The notes: generated from the sequence alone by a model not told the origin. A DNA stretch of 64,000 nt from Helianthus annuus (GCF_002127325.2 NC_035435.2:123065127-123129126), one strand, 5' to 3'; shown: positions 21,771 through 35,055, counted from the stretch's first letter. Numbers and translations: made by a program.

Positions 21771-24002
21771 TGTCACCACCCCCGACCCCATCCTGGCCGG
21801 AATCGGGTGCCGTGAGCAGCCGAGTGGTACCGGTGATTATTTTTAAAAACATTGCAGCAGAAATTTCATCAGGACTGTGAGTTAGGAAAAATATCAGAGT
21901 TTAGAAAACACCGGATTTTATTTATTAAATAGATGGAAAAATCCATGTTTTTCAAAGGTAGCTTTAATAAGGGATAAACCCAATTACATAAAACAATATT
22001 TCTTAATTTGATTTAATTAATAAAATAAGCCACTTCTTGAAGTCCTTTAGTGCCGGATCCAATCCTTACTCCAATCTACTGTAATTACCTGAAACGTGTT
22101 TTAAAAAGGTTTTGTCAGCGGGAAATACTGAGTGAGTTCATTCAGGTTTCATACAAAACAGATTTGTTATAATTTACAGTATTAAGAGCGATTATAATGT
22201 TTCTGATATCAAACCAACTACCCACGGTACTTTGTCACTCGACCCATTGGCCCTCTCATTGTCCAATGGTGTCTGTGATTATAGTCATATCACCCATTGG
22301 CTGCCCCAATGGTGAATATTGGCTGCCCCAATGGTGAATATTTCAGTCGATCGGACATTGAATCGTAACAGCGATCGAGTTAATACCCGGTATCATAGCA
22401 GAATTCGAGCTAGTGTGTGTTTGGTAGTAATCAAAGAATATCTCGGAGTGTATAACGAATTTTAACATCGCTCTAGTGCCAGAAATCAAGTCCCACAACC
22501 CTCTATATATACTGGAAAAAGGGCGCGCCCGCGTGGCGCGAGGCCCTGTCGCGTGGCGCGAGGAGGGCGGTTTTAGCATAGAGTTGCCACGCGTCTCAGT
22601 AGCTTGGGTGAGTCGACGGAACGATAAAATTCGAATTCTATTGAAAACTGTTTAGATAATATCAATTAGGAAACACCCCCTCTGAGTTTTAGGGGCCCTG
22701 ATCCTGATTCTGATTGTTTTGAAAATCTTAAGGTTTATGTAGAATTACTTGGGTGTCTCAATTAGGATTTCTTGTTAGACAAAATATAAATAATAATACT
22801 AAAAATAAAAATATAATGGTTTTGGTGAGAGTTGTTATGGTTTGGGACAAAAAGGAAAATAAAATGGTAAAAAAAGAAAATGGACCCATTTTATAAATTT
22901 AGGTTTCAACTAGAAAGTCTCCTAGTAGAAATTTTTGGGTATAACTTCTGAACTATTTAAAAAAATATATAATACACTCGTGTTAAGTATAATACCCCTA
23001 CTTCAACCTTGTCCCGATGTCCCGAGACCGAATCCCAACAACTTAGTCGGGCAGAGCCCTTACATATGTTATGAGGCTCAGATCAATCGGAAAGGGTAGC
23101 GTGATCGGGAGTTAAAACACTTAAAACGGGGCAGAACCTTATTATTTTTATTGTTATTATTATTAAAGTAAGAAAAATAAAAAGAACATATTAAAAAGCC
23201 TAAAGTGGCGACAGAGAAAGAAAGAAAGGAATGGCATCTGCTTTGAAAGACTTATAGCTCCTTTTATAGTTGTTCAAAACTAATAGCTTAGGAAGCAAGT
23301 ATACTGAGATGGCATTTGCCATGCACGTTGCTATCCCCAATTTCTTACACGTATACTTTCAATTCTTTGAAAGTTAGTTTAATATTTTTATTATTTTATA
23401 TTTTTATTTTTGATTCTTATCTATACACTAAAATCTTAATTAGTTTATTATTATTATTATTATATCGAAGTTACGTTTACTTTAATTCAAACGAAATTTT
23501 GATTCTTATTATTATTATTTTATTAATATATATATATATTATAATTAATTTAACTGCTTTATTCTTTTGGCGTGTATAACTTCTAAAATATTACGTTCTA
23601 GAAAATAATAAATTTGTCTTTAGAACGAGAATAATTTTATCTACATTTTGAACCAAGTTTCATTAAAATAGAGTAGGTTTAAAATACAATGTATTTTTAT
23701 AATTTAATTATTATAGGGTTCCTAGGCCCGTCTAGGAACTTCATATTTCTAACGGTCAACTTACCCGTAATCTACCTGTCTAATAATATATGTTTTTCAT
23801 ATACTTTTTATTTTATTTTATTAGAAAGGTCACTCATATACAAGCCGATTAATTAATATAATATTTCAACCAACTATCTAAGATAGTGTTTAAAACTATT
23901 TAGGTTGAATATTTATATTTAAATATAAACTACTTACTAGTTACTAGTGGTTAATAAATTTAACCAAACCTATAATTCTTATATAAAAATAGGAATGTTA
24001 CA
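21771..24002 (-). repeat. 3' LTR of the LARD-like element (2.23 kb)
   Basis: On the minus strand it starts TGTAACATTCC and ends GGTGGTGACA. Compared with the right LTR it lacks about 450 bp (right-copy segment about 28487-28934); at the junction a 22-bp piece (CCCATTGGCTGCCCCAATGG type) is repeated. A TATATATAGAGG promoter box and two GCGTGGCGCGAGG repeats lie at about 22500-22565. Confidence 0.9.
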
Positions 24003-27000
24003 TCCTCCCCACCTTGTTTTAAATCTCGTCCTCAAGATTTGGGTTGCGATATTTCTTTTAGGCTTATGTCATATTTTAGTCAATAAAAACAATATTAAGG
24101 TAGATGACACAAAATTTAAAGTATCAAATTTTGTGAATACGAGTTATACCATAAGTAAGACTCAATGGTTTAACTGAATTAGTTCAAGAAATTGATGTCA
24201 AATGAATGAGATGAAATGATGTAATTTCCAAGGTGACTAGGTTCAAGTCAAAAGATATATGATCAATAGATATTTTAAAATGAATGTGAAGGACTTTTAG
24301 AATCAATAATATTATTTGTCAAAAGAAAGCTTACTTTGATTGGCAACTGAGGAAGACTTAGAATTGATAGGTTCAAATGAAATGAAAGAATGAAAAATGA
24401 TTTGTCAAATACTGAAGTATGATATGAGAAAATCAATGTGCTGAGATGAGTGAATTTGCAAAGATTCATCAGAAGACGATAGAGTTAGTGTATCATTGTT
24501 TAGAGTTCCAAGTTGTTTTGATTGTGAAACAATGTGATAGTACACTATTAGTGACCATATTTTTTTTCATACTATATTCTAGAGATCGAAATATAATAAG
24601 AACAAGTTATTTTGGCATGACCCACCATTATATTATTTTTGTAAAGCAAATGTAATATATATATTATTTGTGTTCCTGTCTGAACCGTATCAAATATAAA
24701 TACTATGTAATATATATTATTTGTTACACATTTTTACTATATGTAAATGGTTACCACTTTTAAATAAATATTATTTTAGTATTTTACTATACTATGTAAA
24801 ATAACTTATATTTACTATGTAATATAGATTACAAAATACCGCAATGAAGTTATTACATTTACAAAATATTTTAGTATTATGATTTTGTAAAAGAATCACT
24901 ATTATTTATAACGTTAAATGAAAGGTGTAAAAATATTTATTGTACAAAAGTATTTGTAAAATATTTTGTAAATATATAACACTTAATGGGTCGATTCTAT
25001 GTGATTACTTATTTTCATTTTGAAATCATATAACATTGTGAATGTATTTACAAATGTTGTAAATAAGTGAAAACGGGGACTATTCTTTATATATTACAAT
25101 GTTCTCCTAACCCAACGTAGTTGATGACTACTATATTATTCTTATATGGTTATTTTCTTGCCAGAGTGTTATGGTACATAGTTACCACAAAACATGTGAT
25201 ACATAATTATTTATATAATTTTATTTATCCCTCTAATTCTTGTATTGTTTTATGAAAATATGTCTTCTTTTTACAGTACAAAGTATATATATTTATATAT
25301 ATAAAATATTTTTTACATATAATTAGAATTTACTACATAAGTATGATGACTTAATTTATATACATTAAATAGTTATTATCATGGTTGGATATTGGTTAGT
25401 GCTGCCTTGTTTAAGCATAGGTGATCAGTCCATGCCTAACTAAGGCTAGGCTATCCAATACCTGTCCTTGATAATAACCCTAGTACCTAAAATAATACTA
25501 CAATTAATATATTATTATTAATAATAAAACTAATATTAATTACTGATAATAAATAACTAAACTTAATATAAATTCTTCACCTCAATGGTTTTAAGAAAAA
25601 TTTTAAATATAGGAATACTATATTGTAAATAAGGTAATTACTTGTATAAGTTTCCATATATAATCAATAAAAATTATATTTTAAATTTATATAATGTTTT
25701 TCGATCAATGATGATAAAGCAATAAATATCACGAAAGGCTCGATTGATGTTGTAAGAACTGTTATTTGTGTATCAATATCTTAGCACATGATTGTGTTAA
25801 GATTGCTTTTATAGAATAAATCCAAACGGATTCAATATAAATAAATAATTAAATCCGAAATTAGCGTAAGCTTCAGATTTTGTGAAAACGTCACCACAAG
25901 GTGATCGTGATCAAAGAAACGATTCAATGAAGTCGAAGACCAAACAAGCATGTTATAGTTCAAGAGAATCAAAGTGCTTGTTGGGATTATTTCAAATATG
26001 ACGGCCTGAAAATATCATATGGGACTTTGAATTGAATACGTATTACGAGCAAGTTAACTGGGTTTGAATAAAACGAGTTTTAATAAGGAAGTTCGGACAT
26101 GATCACAACAGAAACCATGTATACCCTTCAAAAGAAAATCGAGTTTTTCAAGAAATTCATTGGTTCGATATTAAAGAGTCATCGCTTTGTAAAAACGCGG
26201 TTTACAATGCAAAGATCAAGTATAGCGAAATGATATTGGAACTTTTGATAAAACAACAAAGTGGAATGATGCCCTCCTATGGTCTTCATAACTCAAATGA
26301 ACCACATGCGCAACAAACAGTGTATGTGTAACGTGTGGATTTACCAAGAAAATGAAATGGATCAATATTTGCTACTATGAAAGAAATCTTTATGGTATGA
26401 TGACCATTAAAAGAAGTAGAAACACGAAAGTCAACTTATTTGTAGGCAGAAGTCAGAATTGCAACGAAAGAAATATAAGAACTTTATCTGGAATTTCGTG
26501 TGATAACCTTTGTTAAGTGACATTACCAAGAAATGTCGAATGAAATGAAATGAAACAGGGGATTTGCAAAGGTATATGACTTCTTTTGTAGTGCCAATAA
26601 TTATGACTATAATTAGACTGTGCACCGATGGTTGTGAAATATTGTTCCAACGTACCTCAGCGACATTTTGATCGTTTGTAAGATCATGTGGCAAAGTGCC
26701 GCTTTTTGATTAGGAGTTCTTTTACTGACGGAATTAGTATTGGTATCATCGTGCCCAAATTTATATTTTTCAAAGGTCTTGCCTTGGAAGGCGTGTGTGA
26801 TAAACTTTGACGTCTTGTGGACGTACAATTTTAAGTTTCATGTGTTTCTTGTGCATTAACACAACTTTATATGCTTCTTACTTGTGTTAATAGTTTATAG
26901 TAACGCATTGGAAATTCTTATACTTTTGATGGTGTCCTAACTTAATGGGTTTCCAGTATTATTTTGTCGCACGAGTTACGAGACAAATGATCAAACGAAA

Positions 27001-27091
27001 TAGTGTTTGATATCGGAAAAGAGATTCCTGTTAAAGAAATCTAGACACATATGCTTGTGCTTTATTCCTATTTGGCTTCTTGAATTCCTTA

Positions 27092-27092
27092 T

Positions 27093-27160
<68 letters not shown>
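27092..27160. repeat. TA microsatellite
   Basis: Nearly pure (TA)n of about 70 bp inside the LARD-like interior. Confidence 0.9.
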
Positions 27161-27162
<2 letters not shown>

Positions 27163-27911
27163 ATATAATCATAGATTTCATATGCTGTAATATACATACC
27201 TTTTATAAGGTCAATGTATTTAACAAATTCATATTTCCAAGAACCAGTCAGATATCATGTCATGATATTATTTAGGGAAATCTTGTCACTGATTTGACAT
27301 ATTGTTTACCCCGTCTTATCCGGTTCGCGCCGGAGAGGTAAATTCAGTATATCCGGACAAGCTGGAGAGTTTGCTACTCTATACCCAGTTTTGCCGGAGA
27401 AAATTTTCTATTTCCCATAAATAGTATCTTTTCAAGATTTTTAAAAGTGTCTCTTTTATTAGAGCTTTTATCCAAAATCAAGGAAATTTGTATTTCCATA
27501 ACATATCTTTATTCTAGATTAAGTAATATCAATAAACCAGAATAAATAGCAATTAAATGCTATTGCCTGCTAATCGTCATTTTTATGGAATACCAATATC
27601 CATTACGTTATACTTATTTATACTTATATAAGTAATTTTATCTTGAAGCTTATATTAAGGCAAAATTCTTAAGTTCGAGTCTAAATATCATTCGGAGTGC
27701 TATCAGATAGTATTAAATTTCTAACTTTCCATTTAAACTTAGGTATTATTATAACACCTAATCGCTTTAAACAAGTGGCTTAGCTTATACTAAGGCATCT
27801 TTTCTTATGTTCAAGTCTAAATGCTATCAGGTATGCTACCAGTTAATAGCAATCTCCTAACTCTTTTATTTAAGCTTAAGTATTACTATCACAACACTTA
27901 TAGGCTTAAAG

Positions 27912-27930
27912 CAGTGGCTCTGATACCACC
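27912..27930 (-). other. Primer-binding site (initiator Met tRNA) of the LARD-like element
   Basis: On the minus strand the sequence GGTGGTATCAGAGCCACTG lies about 5 bp beyond the right LTR and matches the initiator-Met primer site. It fixes the orientation of the element. Confidence 0.85.
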
Positions 27931-27935
27931 TTTAC

Positions 27936-29731
27936 TGTCACGACCCCCGACCCCATCCTGGCCGGAATCGGGTGTCGTGAGCAGCCGAGTGGTACCGGTG
28001 ATTATTTTTAAAAACATTACAGCGGAAATTTCATCAGGACCGTGAGTTAGGAAAAATATCAGAGTTTAGAAAACACCGGATTTTATTTATTAAATAGATG
28101 GAATAAATCCATGTTTTTCAAAGGTAGCTTTAATAAGGGATAAACCCAATTACATAAAACAATATTTCTTAATTTGATTTAATTAATAAAATAAGCCACT
28201 TCTTGAAGTCCTTTAGTGCCGGATCCAATCCTTACTCCAATCTACTGTAATTACCTGAAACGTGTTTTAAAAAGGTTTTGTCAGCGGGAAATACTGAGTG
28301 AGTTCATTCAGGTTTCATACAAAACAGATTTGTTATAATTTACAGTATTAAGAGCGATTATAATGTTTCTGATATCAAACCAACTACCCACGGTACTTTG
28401 TCACTCGACCCATTGGCCCTCTCATTGTCCAATGGTGTCTGTGATTATAGTCATATCACCCATTGGCTGCCCCAATGGTGAATATTATCAAGTAATGTAT
28501 ACAAAACCCCACATACCGGCTGTAACTTGGTGATTACAAAGACTTAATCCTTGTAATTATAACTTTGAAAATAATTTGGAGTTTTGTAAAACAGTTGATA
28601 AAAAGAGAATGACTCACATTATAAGCATGCAGATTCATATAGGCAAATTTTAGCCTATTGATTAGCCTTGATATTGCAGATTTATATAGGCAGAGCTTAG
28701 CCTATTAATTATTCTTGTAACCTAGTGCGCACGAACTAGGTAGGTAACTTAATACAGCAATTACGATAACTCACGAGATTAAAACCCTCACAACGAATGA
28801 CAAAGTGCAATCACTTAAACATCCATCGGATTCACAACGAATGACAGAGTATTCCCCGAGTTCGGGTGGCACTCAAACATCCTGTCCGAATCACGACTAA
28901 TGACAAAGGATAGCGCTTAAACATCCGGTCGGATAGTTTCAGTCGATCGGACATTGAATCGTAACAGCGATCAAGTTAATACCCGGTATCGTAGCAGAAT
29001 TCGAGCTAGTGTGTGTTTGGTAGTAATCAAAGAATATCTCGGAGTGTATAACGAATTTTAACATCGCTCCAGTGCCAGAAATCAAGTCCCACACCCCTCT
29101 ATATATGCTGGAAAAAGGGTGCGCCCGCGTGGCGCGAGGCCCTGTCGCGTGGCGCGAGGAGGGCGGTTTTAGCATAGGGTTGCCACGCATCTCAGTAGCT
29201 TGGGTGAGTCGACGGAACGATAAAATTCGAATTCTATTGAAAACTGTTTAGATAATATCAATTTGGAAACACCCCCTCTGAGTTTTAGGGGCCCTGATCC
29301 TGATTCTGATTGTTTTGAAAATCTTAAGGTTTATGTAGAATTACTTGGGTGTCTCAATTAGGGTTTCTTTTTAGACAAAATATAAATAATAATACTAAAA
29401 AAATATAATGGTTTTGGTGAGAGTTGTTATGGTTTGGGACAAAAAGGAAATAAAATGGTAAGAAAAGAAAATGGACCCATTTTATAAATTTAGGGTTCAA
29501 CTAGAAAGTCTCCTGGTAGAAATTTTTTGGTATAACTTCTGAACTATTTAAAAAAAATATATAATGCACTCGTGTTAAGTATAATACCCCTACTTCAACC
29601 TTGTCCCGATGTCTCGAGACCGAATCCCAACAACTTAGTCGGGCAGAGCCCTGACATATGTTATGAGGCTCAGATCAATCGGAAAGGGTAGCGGTGATCG
29701 GGAGTTAAAACACTTAAAACGGGGCAGAACC

Positions 29732-29768
<37 letters not shown>

Positions 29769-30583
29769 AGTAAGAAAAATAAAAAGAACATATGAAAAAG
29801 CCTAAAGTGGCGAAAGAGAAAGAAAGGAAGGAATGACATCTGCTTTGAAAGACTTATAGCTCCTTTTATAGTTATTCAAAACTAATAGCTTAGGAAGCAA
29901 GTATACTGAGATGACATTTGCCATGCACGTTGCTATCCCCAATTTCTTACACGTATACTTTCAATTCTTTGAAAGTTAGTTTAATATTTTTATTTTTGAT
30001 TCTTATCTATACACTAAAATCTTAATTAGTTTATTATTATTATATCGAAGTTACGTTTAATTTAATTCAAACGAAATTTTGATTCTTATTATTATTATTT
30101 TATTAATATACATATATATTATAATTAATTTAACAGCTTTATTCTTTTGGCGTGTATAACTTCTAAAATATTACGTTCTAGAAAATAATAAATATGTCTT
30201 TAGAACGAGAATAATTTTATCTACATTTTAAACCAAGTTTCATTAAAAATAGAGTAGGTTCAAAATACAATGTATTTTTATAATTTAATTATTATAGGGT
30301 TCCTAGGCCCGTCTAGGAACTTCATATTTCTAACGGTCAACTTACCCGTAATCTACCTGTCTAATAATATAAGTTTTTCATATACTTTTTATTTTATTTT
30401 ATTCGAAAGGTCACTCATATACAAGCCAATTAATTAATATAATATTTCAACCAACTATCTAAGATAGTGTTTAAAACTATTTAGGTTGAATATTTATATT
30501 TAAATATAAACTAGTTACTAGTTACTAGTGGTTAATAAATTTAACCAAACCTATAATTCTTATATAAAAATAGGAATGTTACA
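27936..30583 (-). repeat. 5' LTR of the LARD-like element (2.65 kb)
   Basis: Full-length copy, collinear with 21771-24002 apart from an extra segment of about 450 bp (about 28487-28934) that the left copy lacks. It ends TGTCACGACC on the plus strand at 27936. A TATATATAGAGG box on the minus strand lies near 29107-29096. ATT-triplet runs at about 29728-29766 differ in length between the copies. Confidence 0.9.
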
Positions 30584-31203
30584 ACAAAAAAGTTAGTTTA
30601 TAAGAAGGCGAGTCAAAACAATTCGTTTAAAAACGAGCCAGGTAAAACCACTTCATACTTATCAAATTGTTGATATCATTGTAACTTTTCATTTTGCAAC
30701 CCCATACCGTTTAACTTTTTCTTTGCCAATATATACATATATAGGAATTATTGTCGGTTAATACTCTTTCTAAGACATTTCTATTTATCTTCTTACTAAA
30801 ATATTTCATACCTTAATTACATTTTTAAAAGAGAGAGTACTTCTAAAATAAAAAAATAATTTTATATTGAATAAGGTAATAATCGAATATTACAGTTAAT
30901 CAAACTGAAAACCAAAAAAACAATAAATCATTTATTGTTGAAACGAAAATAAAAGGTAAAATATCATCTATTGCTGTGCAACTCATACATACTGATTATC
31001 TCAATTACAATGAAGCAACCCCAATAATTTATTAACCTAAAATAAATTAAAAAGTCATCTTCTTCAACTCCAAACACAAACACCACCATAGTTACAGACT
31101 ATAGTATCCGTCATATATATATATATATATATATGTATACACATGCAGTCTGGATGTACGGTGGGCACAGGCCCACCCAACACAAAGGGTGAATCCGCCA
31201 CTG

Positions 31204-32789
31204 ATCACGGGGCACCCCGACCACCCTAATAGCATGTAATATTCTGAAATTTAGCTCAGATTCAAACAAAAAGTCAAGGTCTTCTATGTTTTATTCTGAT
31301 ACAGGAGTATACATGCAAATGTGGACACCTTAAACATGTAAAAAGAAAAATTGAACACGAACTAAGGACCATCAATCATACACAATAGAATATACAATAA
31401 CTATTTAAAAATTAGGGACCACATTCCTAATATACAATAGAATATACAATAACTATTTAAAAATTAGAGACCACATTCCTAAACCAACACTAATAGAGCA
31501 AAAATAACACTCATGGCAATGTGAAATCATCATCATAAATCATAAACGGGGGGTTGACGATTAAGAATTAAGCCTAAAAAACCATAACAGACTTGCCATA
31601 ACATGAAATTATCCTCAAATTACTGACATCAAATACAAAATATATATATAATAAAGGAGAGAATAACATCACCAATTTCAAGTGGATTTATGGGTGAACT
31701 TCGTTCTTGGATAAAAATTCGACTGAAAACAAAAAACCCTAACTGCGATTTGGAATAAATAACCGAGATTTAGAGCAAAAGCAATGAAGAAACCGTAATC
31801 CTAATAACTGTGAACGAGCGGGAGATGAAAGTGAAGTCGCGCTATTTGGGAAACTTTGGCGGTTCGACTACCGCTCTATGATATTTGGGAATTTGTATTC
31901 AGAAAGGATTAGGCTATTTTATATAAGCTTTTGATATTTAATATTTAATTAATCAATTAATTGACGGTGTATTGTATTCGGAAAGGATTAGGCTATTTTA
32001 TATAAGCTTTTAATTAATGTTTAATATTTAATTAATCAGTTAATTAATGTCTACGATATTTGGCCAATTTATATAATTATCAGCTCATATAATAATCAAA
32101 TACTTCATGGTTTGGGATGACAAAAATACCCAAGCCCAAAGGGTATACCCGAAACCCGACACAAATAGGACGGGTATGCCTCGGGTATTGGGCCGGATAT
32201 GGGATTAGTTTTAAAAAATTTCGCGGGTATGGGATTAAGTGATACCCGACTCGATTACCCGAAACCACATATCCGTTTACCCGAACTATATACCATATCA
32301 TATACCTGAATTTTTTAATTTATATTTTTTTGTTAACCTCTGTCTATTAGTCAGTGGCGGTGGTATGAGTGTAAACGAGTCAAGATATTTGTGATCGATT
32401 TGAAAAAAACTAAAAATTAGCCCAAAGATAAACTTCACTTATTCACCTCAAGCCGGTTCACAAGCATATACGATCGTGTTATTTATAATATTTGGAACCG
32501 GGCATAAATTATATAGTCTATTCAACATCATAAATTTAAATATACTAACACTTAAAATTCGGAGTTTACGAAATGACATATAAATGGAGGTTCAAACTTA
32601 AGAAGCTAAAATTCATACAGAATCAAAATCAAATAAAATAAAATATTGAGTGCTAATGCATAATTAATGAAACATCATCAAACCAAATGAATTCAAAAAG
32701 CCAGAGCTATAATTTCCAATGATTCCTATAAAAAAGAAAACCATTATTAATAAATTAACAATTATACAAAAATAGATTTGGAAAGAGTA

Positions 32790-32838
<49 letters not shown>

Positions 32839-32878
32839 AGAGAGTATCAAACCTTATCAATTAGTTTAACACGGTGCA
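31204..32878. other. Intergenic sequence with tandem duplications
   Basis: No gene is seen. A unit of about 53 bp (ACAATAGAATATACAATAAC, then a CACATTCCTAA end) is duplicated at about 31381-31484. A unit of about 90 bp (GGAAAGGATTAGGCTATTTT core) is duplicated at about 31900-32045. A TA microsatellite lies at about 32793-32834. From the transposon model, part of this stretch would be the 3' half of a CACTA element. Confidence 0.5.
32115..32292. repeat. Cluster of CGGGTAT / ATACCCG inverted motifs
   Basis: CGGGTAT, ATACCCG, TACCCGAA and related words occur about ten times on both strands within 180 bp, giving many potential hairpins. Clusters of this kind are found in subterminal regions of plant DNA transposons, including hAT types; no clear end was found here. 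Confidence 0.55.
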
Positions 32879-33298
32879 TCAAACATATATCCCATCAGTG
32901 TGGTCAGATCGTAAGTATGCAATGGTGTGATCATTTGCATCATTCACTGGTTGAACATCGACAGAAAATGGTGGTAGGTCGTCAAACTGGTTGTATTCTT
33001 CCTCAAAGACAACATCATCAACACCAAGGATACGTCGTTTACCTTGCAATACAATGTGGTATCTTCGTTTGCTTAGGTCATTGACAAAGAACACCTATGT
33101 GACTTGTTTTGCGAGGATGAATGGTTCGGATGCATATCAATTTGTTGTGAGGTCGAGTTGTGTAAAACCATATTTGTCAACTATTACACCTGTATGGTTT
33201 TTTACCCACTTACATTTGAACACAGGTATCTCGAAGGCATGGTAATTTAATTCCCAAATTTCTTGTATGACACCGTAATAAGAATCCTTGGCAATTCT
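32879..33298 (-). pseudogene. CACTA transposase C-terminal part (DUF4216-like)
   Basis: The minus strand encodes, from the LTR insertion point on, AKDSYYGVIQEIWELNY, IPVFKCKWV and VDKYGFTQLDL. The open frame at 33094 then continues VFFVNDLSKRRYHIVLQGKR, GVDDVV and EEEYNQFDDLPPFSVDVQP. These are the hallmarks of DUF4216, which ends the Tnp2-type transposase of plant CACTA elements. Two in-frame stops interrupt it (TGA after LTTN, TAG after KQVT). The gene is cut at 33298 by the gypsy LTR and resumes at 52774, in the same frame across the target duplication ATTCT. Confidence 0.85.
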
Positions 33299-34104
33299 TG
33301 TGACAACTCGTAATTTGAACCTACTTTGTGTAACATTACGTGCTTATGTGAACCTTGTTGATTAAATGAATGTTATGTTTGATTTGTACTTGTATGTATG
33401 TATGTATGCAATCGGCCCAAATACACCACTCACACCCGATCGCACAAACCCATCCGGGCCTTACCTTTATATACGGACCAAGGGCGACCCAATAGAGGGC
33501 TCGGCCCACCCACCTTGCACGCATAACACTAGGGTGTTAGTAACTTTCTCATACTTTTTGCAAAACACCCTCACACAAAACCTTAGTATTCTCTCTCTCT
33601 CCCTCACGAACCCGACGACAAACACCCTTCGAAGCTCTTGACCCGGATCGATTCTCTCAACCGGTTAGTGTTTGATGTTATTTGCTTTGATAGATGATGT
33701 TTTGATTGTATATGATTACATTAGGGTTATCTATGCTAGTAAACGATTGAAAACTATGCACTCGAATACGGTTATGCATGTATAGGATGATGTTCATGTA
33801 AATCGGATGTTGTAATGTTAACTTAAGAGCCGAATGCTTGTTAATCAGATATTCGTTTGCTGAAATCAGGTTAGTGTAGGGTCGATCACGGTTTGATTAT
33901 GAAGATCCGAAACCCTTAAATGGATATGTTTAAATATCGTGATTATTGTTTATAATTATGATCATGTTAGGGTTCATAAGAATTGCTTAGAAAATGCTTA
34001 GTTTGATCGGTTGTATGTTAAAAGAATAGTTGGAAAATTGTTAATTGATAAGGAAATTATGGCATGATTGTAACCGATTGCTTGATTTATGGGATGCTTA
34101 AACT

Positions 34105-34480
34105 GATCACACAAGCCGGACGCACAAGACCAATCGCACATTATGTTTAGTTATGCATGATCGCACAACACCTTGTGGATCGCACAAGCTGGTACCGATC
34201 GCACAAGATGTTGGGCCACACACGTATGTTGAATGTTGTTAAGCTGTTGGGCTGAACAAGCCCAAACCACCATCGCACAAGCTGTCCGGATCGTACAAGG
34301 TTAACTGGACCGCACAAGCCACTTATACGTTATTTAATTGGGCCGATATGTTATTGGACTACATATGTTATTGGGCCGGGCATAGGGATAATCGCACAAC
34401 CCATTGTGGATCGCACAATTTGTGCTGATCGCACAATCGGTTGGGCCGCCTGTTTATTGGGCTTTATCTTTGGGTTCGTA
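34105..34480 (+). repeat. GATCGCACAA motif array in the outer gypsy LTR
   Basis: GATCGCACAA and variants (GACCGCACAA, AATCGCACAA, GATCGTACAA) recur about a dozen times, spaced 15-40 bp, and alternate with GGGCCG/TTGGGCC words. The same array is in the 3' LTR at about 51410-51745. Confidence 0.8.
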
Positions 34481-34854
34481 CAAGTGTTAGTTTGATATGA
34501 ACTAGACTACTAAGGTGGGATACGTGATTTCTATGATCAATACGTGTTTGCCATGATCATTACGTGTACATAACTTGTTAGATTATGTGTAAACCTATGT
34601 GTTATGCTTGAGTCAAAACCTGACTTGTATGGTAACCCTGTTAGGACGTGGTTGGCCACTCTTAGTTCAAGAAACCTTTTGTGTATCTGCCGAGCAAACC
34701 AAGGTGAGTTCACACAGCCAAGGCATGGGGTTCCCAGGGTGGGAATGGGATTAGATGATTTACTTGTACTTTCCTAGCTAATGGAACTTAATGATATGGT
34801 CCTCGGGTGAGGAAAGGTTATTGATAAGATACGACTAGACTAGTGTTACTAATA

Positions 34855-35055
34855 GAACTGATCTTCGCACACACGCCGGGGTTGGCTACGATAATATGAC
34901 TAATCTTCGCGCACATGCCTGGGATGGCTGCGAACCATACACTAAACTTCGCACACATGCCGGGTGGCTGCGATACAAATATACCTAGTCTAGAATACTT
35001 GGGAAAACTTCCCTTAATCTTCGTATACCTGCCTAGAGGGCCGCGATGCAAACTA
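34855..35055 (+). repeat. Tandem repeat with CTTCGCACACATGCC core
   Basis: Four imperfect units of about 55-60 bp contain CTTCGCACACATGCCGGG, then GGCTGCGA; the last reads CTTCGTATACCTGCC. The 3' LTR copy lies at about 52165-52365. Confidence 0.75.

Larger units (their letters stand above)
24003..27935 (-). other. Non-coding interior of the LARD-like element
   Basis: The interior is AT-rich and carries only short frames without recognisable motifs. A purine tract AAGGTGGGGAGGA (minus) lies at 24015-24003, next to the 3' LTR. A TA microsatellite of about 70 bp sits at 27092-27160. No protease, RT or integrase block was found in six frames. Confidence 0.7.
21771..30583 (-). mobile_element. Large non-coding LTR retrotransposon (LARD-like, gypsy-type ends)
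   Basis: Two LTRs (21771-24002 and 27936-30583) are bordered by a perfect 5-bp target duplication ACAAA (21766-21770 and 30584-30588). A Met-tRNA primer-binding site next to the right LTR and a purine tract next to the left LTR show that it reads on the minus strand. The 3.9-kb interior has no gag or pol. It thus depends on another element. The GAGGACGAGATT motif next to the purine tract is common at the 3' end of Ty3/gypsy elements, which suggests a gypsy partner. Confidence 0.88.
21731..31203. mobile_element. hAT-like non-autonomous element, split by an LTR retrotransposon
   Basis: The left end CAGTAACGGATCCAGAA and the right end, read in reverse complement CAGTGGCGGATTCACC, form inverted repeats of the hAT type. 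They are bordered by 8-bp direct repeats ATCATGGG (21723-21730) and ATCACGGG (31204-31211), a hAT-length target duplication with one mismatch. Without the inserted retrotransposon (21771-30583) the element is only about 660 bp, with no transposase. It is therefore a MITE-sized non-autonomous copy. Confidence 0.75.

Noticed and set aside
26431..26828. Minus-strand frames of 71-87 codons in the LARD-like interior
   Set aside because: They overlap, lack gag or pol motifs and are short; I could not tie them to any protein family.
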